From contig CAAGNL010000358.1 of NCBI GenBank assembly GCA_900771305.1, positions 1 to 9,311 of the forward strand: a stretch of 9,311 nt of DNA, written 5' to 3'. A program made the position numbers and the translations under genes. This DNA is from Kiritimatiellia bacterium (GTDB taxonomy: Bacteria; Verrucomicrobiota; Kiritimatiellia; RFP12; UBA1067). The notes beneath the pieces were generated by a model. The model was not told the DNA's origin, searched no databases, and was given only the letters and a program-made list of their open reading frames with translations. This document shows, in pieces, positions 1 to 4,828 of this stretch. The first letter of the stretch is position 1; every line of letters begins with the position of its first letter.

Positions 1-711
1 AACCTCTCCCCCACCGCCAAGCGCGGCACGGTCTCCGTCGCGGGCGGTTCGCTCTCCGGCCTCCCCGCCGAGATCGCCCTGCCGCCGATGGGCGTGGCCG
101 CGTTCGACTGCACCTACGCCGCACGGGAAGGCGCCCCCCTCGTCGAACCGCTCGTCCTCTCCGGCCTCTTCGAGGGCCGGCGCACGAGCCGCCTCGCGAT
201 GCCCGTGCGCAACCTGAAGGCCTTCCTCGCGAGCTGCCGCACGACCGTACTGCGGAACTGGCGCGACCCCAAGGCCTGGCAGCGCAACACCTCCGCCGAC
301 CGCTTCGCCGCCGTCTGGGATGAAGCCGAACAGGCCCTGCGCTTCGACGTCGCCTGGACGAAGCCCGCCGACCGCTGGTTCTACCCCGTCTACACGCTCA
401 CCCTCCCCGAGGAGGCCTTCGACGACGCCCTCATGTTCGAGTTCGAGGTCAAGAGCGCGCAGGACAAGGTCGAGAACGACTTCGCCTGCCAGAACCTCAT
501 GCTCGTCTTCGCCGACCCCGCATGCCCCGCGCGCTTCATCCCCTATCCCGCCCCGCTCACGGACTGGGAGACCCGCCGCATCGATCTCTCCTTCGGCCCT
601 TCCAGCGCGAAGCCCGGCGCCGTGAAGGCCCTCCGTCTCGGCGCCAACCCCAAGGGCACGACCTGTTCCTTCTGGATCCGCAACCCTCGCCTCCTCAAAT
701 CCGCCCGATAA
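1..711 (+). CDS. C-terminal part of a large beta-sandwich protein, probably secreted and carbohydrate-related (5' end outside window)
   Basis: The reading frame is open from the first base of the window to a TAA at 709-711, giving the last 236 residues of a longer protein. The first ATG in frame (base 88) follows coding-like sequence without a ribosome binding site, so it is probably internal. The visible part alternates short hydrophobic strands with turns. A strand-rich end of one domain (about residues 1-45, ending near ALPPMGVAAFD) is followed by a domain of about 180 residues rich in Trp, Phe and Tyr (RWFYPVYTLTLP, LMFEFEVKSAQDK, CSFWIRNPRL), resembling the jelly-roll modules at the C-terminus of PVC or Bacteroidetes glycoside hydrolases. 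No catalytic motif is visible, so the enzyme class cannot be named. It converges with the ATPase gene on the other strand, 41 bp away. The carbohydrate link is inference from fold appearance and from the glycosidase elsewhere in the window. Confidence 0.75.
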   Translation, partial: NLSPTAKRGTVSVAGGSLSGLPAEIALPPMGVAAFDCTYAAREGAPLVEPLVLSGLFEGRRTSRLAMPVRNLKAFLASCRTTVLRNWRDPKAWQRNTSADRFAAVWDEAEQALRFDVAWTKPADRWFYPVYTLTLPEEAFDDALMFEFEVKSAQDKVENDFACQNLMLVFADPACPARFIPYPAPLTDWETRRIDLSFGPSSAKPGAVKALRLGANPKGTTCSFWIRNPRLLKSAR

Positions 712-752
712 TTATTGGGGGATTGGGTGACACCGCCGTCCGCGCCGCGCCT

Positions 753-2501
753 CTACCGCGCGATCTCCTCCAGGCGCACGAGCTCGGAGCCGCGGAACTG
801 GAAGAGGATGAGGTGGAGCGTCGTCCCCTTCGCGAGGTCTGGGACGAACGGGTCGGCCGCGTACTGGCGCAACTTCGCGATGCCGTCCGCGGCCTTCGCC
901 GCGAGCTCGGCGTCGGAGGCGTCCGCCTTCGAGTGCTTGAGCTCGACGATGTAGCTGTGCTTCGCGTCCCCGTAGTAGACGCGCTCGGGGAAGAGGCAGA
1001 AGTCGCAGTACCCGCGCGCGAGCTCCATCTCGGGCCGCGCCATGTAGAACCTGATGTGGCCGAACTCGGCCTGCATGTAGCCCTGGAGACGAATCTCGCC
1101 CGAGAGGCCGCCCCGCACCGGCGTCGTCTCGGCGAAGTCCGCCGCGAGCCGACGGAAGAACGGCTCCCAGTCGCCGCGATAGGCCATCGCGCTCGCGAGC
1201 TTCGACCAGCCGATCCAGTCGGGGAGCCTGACGCGCCGGTAGCTGTCGCGCAGGTAGTTGAAGAGCTGCTTCTCAACGCAGGCGTTCGGGACGCGGAAGT
1301 ACGACATGCCCTCCCTGCGCTCGGCCATCGAGAGGATGCCGTAGTAGTGGAAGAGCGAGCGGAAGTTCGCGGGCTTGATGATCTCGTCGGCCGGGAAGCT
1401 CGCCACGAGGTCGAACGCGATCTCGCCCGTCGCCGCGAGCTCCTCGGTGAGCGGCGAGACGTCCTCGGCGTCCTGCGCGCCGGCCGCGCGCTGGAGGTCG
1501 ACGATCGTCTCGAGCTTGTCGTAGTCCGTCGCGATGTTCGGGTCCACCATGTCCTCGGGCGGCACGCCCTCCGCGACCATCGACTTGAGGTGGTAGAGCA
1601 CCATGTCGGAGTTGTAGACGCTCTCCTTCCCGATCCGGGCCTTGGCGAAGCAGTAGCCGTCGTACCACGGCTTGATCGACCGGACGACCGCCTCGGGATC
1701 GCCCTCCCGAAATTCGCCGACCCCCATGAAGTCGCGGTAGATCCGCAGCGTCTCGGCCTCGGAGAAGCCGAGCATCGAATTGAACGCGGCATCCTGCGAG
1801 ATGTTCGCGGCGATGTTGAAGCCGCTCGTGAGGTCGTCCATCGTCACCGGCGAGACGCCCGTCATGAAGATCCGGTCGACGTTGCCCTTGAACTTCTTGA
1901 ACCACTCGCGGTAGAAGCCCGTGCCATGCGTGATCGACTTGTACGGCTCGCTCCCGGCGGACCGGATCAGCGCATTCGTGAAGTTGTCGTATTCGTCGAT
2001 GATCAGGTAGATCGGGGCCCCCTTCGCCTTCGCGACGTCCGTCATCGAGATGAACCGCTCAAGCGTGGGCTTTGCCGCGGCCCCCTTCCTGAACTCGTCG
2101 TCGTAGACCTCCGGGTAGGCCGCGATGAAGCTGAGGAAGCGCTCCCCGAGATAGGCCTCGAAGCAATCCTGGAGCGAACGGCCGCCGGTTGCCCCGGCCT
2201 GCGAGAAGTCCAGCTTCAAGGTCAGATAGCGGTTGCGGTTCGGCGTCGGGTGCGCGCCGATCCAGAGCCCGCCGAAGAGCCTCTCGAAGTTCGCCCGCTC
2301 GTTGCGGTCATAGTAGAGGCGCAACATGTCGAGGAAGAGCGACTTGCCGAAGCGCCGCGGACGGACGAAGAACACGAACCGGTCGCGCGACTCCATCTTC
2401 GCGAGATACTCGGTCTTGTCCACGTAGTAAAGCCCCTCCTCGCGGATCGTCCTGAAATCCGCGACGCCGTAGGGTATCCCCAAGTCCGTTCTTTTCGCCA
2501 T
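753..2501 (-). CDS. AAA-ATPase-like protein with C-terminal PD-(D/E)XK nuclease-like domain (AAA-ATPase_like / PDDEXK_9 family)
   Basis: The protein has 582 residues, a full length for this family. The N-terminus has the hallmark 'GI.DF..IR..G..YVDKT' (residues 8-30), then a P-loop of the family form RPRRFGKS (47-54, K53 and S54) and a Walker B YLIIDEYD (165-172). The segment GVSPVTMDDLTSGFNIA (215-231) is also typical. The C-terminal PDDEXK_9 part keeps an acidic residue in GYCDFCLFP (D500) followed by IVELKHSK (E520, K522), the D...ExK nuclease pattern. Family members are very numerous in anaerobic bacteria, often many per genome, and have no established role; nucleic-acid-directed activity is inference. 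The ATG at 2501 is preferred because a TATAAT box ends 7 nt before it and no Shine-Dalgarno sequence is present. Downstream it runs tail to tail into the plus-strand gene; the next gene upstream is another ATPase of a different family. No frameshift or missing motif seen. Confidence 0.93.
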   Translation of the reverse strand: MAKRTDLGIPYGVADFRTIREEGLYYVDKTEYLAKMESRDRFVFFVRPRRFGKSLFLDMLRLYYDRNERANFERLFGGLWIGAHPTPNRNRYLTLKLDFSQAGATGGRSLQDCFEAYLGERFLSFIAAYPEVYDDEFRKGAAAKPTLERFISMTDVAKAKGAPIYLIIDEYDNFTNALIRSAGSEPYKSITHGTGFYREWFKKFKGNVDRIFMTGVSPVTMDDLTSGFNIAANISQDAAFNSMLGFSEAETLRIYRDFMGVGEFREGDPEAVVRSIKPWYDGYCFAKARIGKESVYNSDMVLYHLKSMVAEGVPPEDMVDPNIATDYDKLETIVDLQRAAGAQDAEDVSPLTEELAATGEIAFDLVASFPADEIIKPANFRSLFHYYGILSMAERREGMSYFRVPNACVEKQLFNYLRDSYRRVRLPDWIGWSKLASAMAYRGDWEPFFRRLAADFAETTPVRGGLSGEIRLQGYMQAEFGHIRFYMARPEMELARGYCDFCLFPERVYYGDAKHSYIVELKHSKADASDAELAAKAADGIAKLRQYAADPFVPDLAKGTTLHLILFQFRGSELVRLEEIAR

Positions 2502-2537
2502 GTCGGCAATTATAGCACAAGATCAGTGTCGCGGCAA
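2502..2537 (-). promoter_or_regulatory. Sigma70-type promoter, leaderless type, of the PDDEXK_9 ATPase gene
   Basis: On the minus strand a perfect TATAAT (2514 to 2509) is preceded by TGC (extended -10, TGn) and, after a 17-bp spacer, by TTGCCG (2537 to 2532; four of six matches to TTGACA). Only seven bases (TGCCGAC) separate the -10 box from the ATG at 2501. Since transcription normally begins about 6-8 nt after the -10 box, the mRNA should start at or within a base or two of the ATG, leaving no 5' leader and no room for a Shine-Dalgarno site. The hexamers are seen in the sequence; the transcription start is inferred. Confidence 0.7.
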
Positions 2538-2568
2538 AACCGATTCCGGATAGGGGAACGACGCTGGA

Positions 2569-2702
2569 TATTGCCTGATTGTCGGATTGACTGATTGACA
2601 GATTGTGTGACGTATCAATCTCACAATCCCGCAATTTCACAATCACACAATCACACAATCGCACAATCGCACAATCACACAATCTCACAATCGCACAGTA
2701 TC
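2569..2702. repeat. Opposed 8-bp minisatellite array (GATTGnnn block facing ACAATCnC block)
   Basis: Two blocks of 8-bp units fill most of the intergenic space between the two ATPase genes. The left block, in exact 8-bp phase, reads GATTGTCG, GATTGACT, GATTGACA, GATTGTGT (2577-2608), with a degenerate unit at 2569-2576. After about 6 bp the complementary motif takes over: ten units in phase from 2615 to 2694, of the form ACAATCnC (n = A, G, C or T), with the first (TCAATCTC) and third (GCAATTTC) degenerate and a decayed unit at 2695-2702. Because GATTGT is the complement of ACAATC, the blocks are inverted relative to each other and could form a cruciform or RNA hairpin; for example TCACACAATC (2643-2652 and 2651-2660) can pair with GATTGTGTGA (2601-2610). 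The array lies between the stop of the DUF4143 gene and the promoter of the next. A role as attenuator or spacer is possible but unproven. Confidence 0.85.
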
Positions 2703-2711
2703 TGACAAGAA

Positions 2712-3917
2712 TCAGATCATCACCTTCGCGAGGTCGGCGAAGGCGATCTTCACTGGTTCGTTCCTGTAGTCCAGGGGATTGACAGCAGACGGGGATGCAT
2801 CCAATGCGACTTGATAGGCATAGGGAACCTTCAGTTTCGCGGCAAAGGACTTCAGGCTGGCGCTCATCGGCTCCTTCGCGGACATCTTGCACTCCACAAG
2901 CATGAAGGGCTCGCCATCGCGAACCACGACGAAATCCACTTCGTGCTGCTGCTTGTCCCGGATGTAGCCGAGTTCGAAACGTCCCAAACCGCTGTCCGTC
3001 CACCAGTCCACGCTCTTGAGCAGATGCGACGCCACAAAGTTCTCCGCCCGCGCGCCAGGATTGGAAAGAAGGCTCCAGTCCCACAGATAGATCTTCGGCG
3101 TCTTGCGAAGGGAGTTTGCGACATTCTTGAAATACGGACGAATCTCGTAGCAGAAGTAGACACCCTCCAGAAGTCCGATCCAGTTCTTCACCGTGTCGGA
3201 CGTCACCCCCAGATCCCGCGCCAGCGAGACATAGCTGATCTCGCCCGTCACCCGCGCCGTCAGCAGCTCGGACAACGCCCTCACCCCGCGCAGATCCTGT
3301 ACGCGGCTCATATCCCGCAGATCTTCGGCGAAGATCTTGTCCAATCTCGAGTTCTGCCAGCGGTTGTAGAAACGCTGCGTGCCGTTCAGAAACGGTTCCG
3401 GATAGCCGCCGAACGCCATCAACCGGGGGATGTCCACCGCGCCAAGATCCTTGGGCGACTGGAACACGGATTCCAGATCCACGGAAGGCGATGCCAGCTC
3501 GCCGATCGTCAGAGGGTGGACACGATAACCGAAGTACCGTCCCATCAGACTATCCCCGCCGCGCCGATAGACATCCATACGTGCACTCCCCGTCGCAACG
3601 ATCTTCACGCGTGCACCATAAACGTCAAAGAAACCCTTCACAAATCGCTTCCACTGCCGGTACTTGTGAATCTCGTCAAAAATCACGGATGTTACCCGCG
3701 CAGACGGTTGATCGAATTGCAGCGCTTCCGCCAGACCATCCGGTCCCTTGGCGAACAACAACGCATCCGATGTCCGGTCGTAATTGAAATAGCGCCCCTC
3801 GGGAAGCACGAATCTCGCCAAGGTCGTCTTCCCGACCTGCCGCGGGCCTGAAATAAACAGCATCTGCCGGTTGTGACGGAGATGATCAGCGAAAAGTTCC
3901 TCGTAGATGCGTTTCAT
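2712..3917 (-). CDS. ATPase of the AAA_14 / DUF4143 family
   Basis: The protein has 401 residues, normal for this family. The N-terminal AAA_14 domain has Walker A GPRQVGKT (24-31), Walker B VIFDEIHK (78-85) and a sensor-1-like ATGSARMD (108-115). A helical and winged-helix-like segment follows (about 205-260; SLARDLGVTSDTVKNWIGLL looks like a helix-turn-helix). The C-terminal DUF4143 domain ends in a PD-(D/E)XK-like pattern, HEVDFVVVRDG...VECK (D328, E342, K344). The family is widespread and multi-copy in anaerobes and archaea, and its role is unknown. The frame extends to a TTG at 3935, but I chose the ATG at 3917: MKRIYEELF is a typical N-terminus, and the TTG lies inside the apparent promoter just before the -10 box. 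No Shine-Dalgarno sequence precedes either start. The winged helix and the inverted repeats directly upstream raise the possibility of self-regulation, which is inference. Not homologous over its length to the neighbouring PDDEXK_9 ATPase. Confidence 0.93.
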   Translation of the reverse strand: MKRIYEELFADHLRHNRQMLFISGPRQVGKTTLARFVLPEGRYFNYDRTSDALLFAKGPDGLAEALQFDQPSARVTSVIFDEIHKYRQWKRFVKGFFDVYGARVKIVATGSARMDVYRRGGDSLMGRYFGYRVHPLTIGELASPSVDLESVFQSPKDLGAVDIPRLMAFGGYPEPFLNGTQRFYNRWQNSRLDKIFAEDLRDMSRVQDLRGVRALSELLTARVTGEISYVSLARDLGVTSDTVKNWIGLLEGVYFCYEIRPYFKNVANSLRKTPKIYLWDWSLLSNPGARAENFVASHLLKSVDWWTDSGLGRFELGYIRDKQQHEVDFVVVRDGEPFMLVECKMSAKEPMSASLKSFAAKLKVPYAYQVALDASPSAVNPLDYRNEPVKIAFADLAKVMI

Positions 3918-3954
3918 TGTCGGCCATTGTAGCAAAACCGCGCCTGTGCCGCAA
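3918..3954 (-). promoter_or_regulatory. Sigma70-type promoter, leaderless type, of the DUF4143 ATPase gene
   Basis: On the minus strand, TACAAT (3931 to 3926; one mismatch to TATAAT) is preceded by TGC (extended -10). A 17-bp spacer leads back to TTGCGG (3954 to 3949; three of six matches to TTGACA). Eight bases (GGCCGACA) separate the -10 box from the ATG at 3917, again predicting a leaderless or near-leaderless mRNA. The 17 bases from 3934 to 3918 match 15 of 17 bases at the promoter of the other ATPase gene (2517 to 2501). The weak -35 touches the end of an inverted repeat, which fits control by a bound protein. Confidence 0.6.
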
Positions 3955-3987
3955 TTACCAAAAACGAGTGCTCTCGATTTTGGTAAT
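3954..3987. repeat. Inverted repeat 1 (15-bp arms) at the -35 region of the DUF4143 ATPase gene
   Basis: The arms at 3954-3968 and 3973-3987 are complementary at 14 of 15 positions (the only mismatch is 3964/3977) around a TGCT loop. The core half-site is ACCAAAA(A/T)CGAG. The repeat ends at the -35 hexamer of the ATPase promoter and lies 141 bp beyond the nth stop codon. It could be an operator or a transcript hairpin. No T-tract follows it on the minus strand, so a classical terminator for the upstream operon is not supported. Confidence 0.8.
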
Positions 3988-4017
3988 GACCAAAACCGAG
4001 GATCCCCGATTTTGGTC
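3988..4017. repeat. Inverted repeat 2 (14-bp arms), abutting and related to repeat 1
   Basis: The arms at 3988-4001 and 4004-4017 match at 12 of 14 positions with a 2-base centre. In minus-strand RNA both exceptions (3996/4009 and 3999/4006) become G-U wobbles, so the hairpin would be fully paired there. The half-sites, GACCAAAACCGAG and GACCAAAATCGGG, are the same motif as in repeat 1, giving four alternating copies of (T/G)ACCAAAAnCG(A/G)G in 64 bp. The inner half-sites of the two repeats also form TTTTGGT-4-ACCAAAA (3978-3995). Bases 4018-4127, up to the nth stop codon, show nothing else recognisable. Confidence 0.78.
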
Positions 4018-4127
4018 TTTCCAGAGGACTGACTATCCCGAGTCCCCCCGTTGCCAGATACACGGTCCAGGACGCACCACGCCCGATCTCACGTAGTCGA
4101 CGAGCATGAAGGCCTTACGCTTTTCGT

Positions 4128-4811
4128 TCACACACTGCGGCTTGGGCAGTATTGGGCGATGGGGCATCCGGCGCAGTCCGGATTGCGCGGCGCGCAGCGG
4201 GACTGCCCGAACGACACGAGATGCGAGTTCCAGGTCTTCCAGTACTTCACCGGCAGGATCTTCCGCAGGGTCATCTCCGTCTCGAACGGCGTCTTCGTCT
4301 TGATGAGCCCCAGGCGGTTCGTGATGCGGTGCACATGCACGTCCACGCAGATCGCGGGGAGATCGAAACCCACCGCCACCGTGAGGTTCGCCGTCTTGCG
4401 CCCCACCCCCGGCAGTTCGCAGAGCTCCTCCACGGTGTTTGGCAGCACGCCGCCGAACTTCTCCTTCAGCACCTTCGGCAGTTCCTTCAGATGTCGCGCC
4501 TTGTCGTGGTAGAAACCCACCGGGTAGATCAGCTTCTCGATCTGCTCCACCGAGAGCCGCTCGAGGTCCTCCGGCGTGAAGGCGGGGATCGAGGCGTCGT
4601 CCGCCGTCCCCTTTCGATGCGCGCTCGCGAACAGCCGCTTCACGGCGCCGGTCGTGCACTGGTCCTTCGTCCGCGCCGAAAGGATCGTCCCCACCAGCAC
4701 GCAGAACGGATCGTGTGTCTGCGCCTGGATGAGCTCGATGATGGGCGAATTGTGCGCCTTGAATTCCTTCTTCAGCAGTTTATCGACTGCAGGTATGTCT
4801 TCAACTGTCAT
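4128..4811 (-). CDS. nth: Endonuclease III (DNA glycosylase/AP lyase)
   Basis: The 227-residue protein excises oxidised pyrimidines and cleaves the abasic site in base excision repair. The helix-hairpin-helix LPGVGRKTAN (133-142) holds the catalytic lysine (K139), and VDVHVHRITNR (156-166) holds the catalytic aspartate (D157). The C-terminal [4Fe-4S] site is complete: C206-x6-C213-x2-C216-x5-C222. In the substrate-pocket segment ILSARTKD (43-50) the glutamine of the E. coli 'LLSAQ' motif is an arginine, a variant I also associate with other branches of the family. The frame is open much further upstream, but that part is out-of-frame glycosidase sequence; the ATG at 4811 is right because an AGGA lies 6 nt before it and the protein then begins as the family does. 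It follows the glycosidase stop by 17 bp, so it is probably the last gene of the operon. Length and motifs are normal. Confidence 0.96.
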   Translation of the reverse strand: MTVEDIPAVDKLLKKEFKAHNSPIIELIQAQTHDPFCVLVGTILSARTKDQCTTGAVKRLFASAHRKGTADDASIPAFTPEDLERLSVEQIEKLIYPVGFYHDKARHLKELPKVLKEKFGGVLPNTVEELCELPGVGRKTANLTVAVGFDLPAICVDVHVHRITNRLGLIKTKTPFETEMTLRKILPVKYWKTWNSHLVSFGQSRCAPRNPDCAGCPIAQYCPSRSV

Positions 4812-4828
4812 ATTCAATCCTGTCCAGA

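Noticed and set aside
712..752. Bidirectional terminator between the convergent genes
   Set aside because: The 41-bp gap contains only a short ATAATTAT-type palindrome overlapping the stop codon and no GC-rich stem followed by T residues.
522..2594. Plus-strand open frame of 690 codons opposite the PDDEXK_9 ATPase gene
   Set aside because: It has long runs of Arg, Glu, Val and Leu with no recognisable domain and mirrors the codons of the clear ATPase gene; long antisense frames are expected in GC-rich DNA.
2308..3084. Minus-strand frame crossing the octamer array and encoding repeated CAIVRLCDC-like units
   Set aside because: The repetitive peptide is simply the translated 8-bp array; both flanks are out-of-frame parts of the two ATPase genes.
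3918..3935. TTG start at 3935 for the DUF4143 ATPase
   Set aside because: The TTG lies inside the promoter, overlapping the TGC before the -10 box, and the extra six residues do not resemble the family; the ATG at 3917 gives the usual N-terminus.
3954..4017. Rho-independent terminator for the hipB-to-nth operon
   Set aside because: The hairpins are good, but no run of T follows either one on the minus strand, and the position at the next gene's -35 box fits a regulatory site better. Termination here cannot be excluded.
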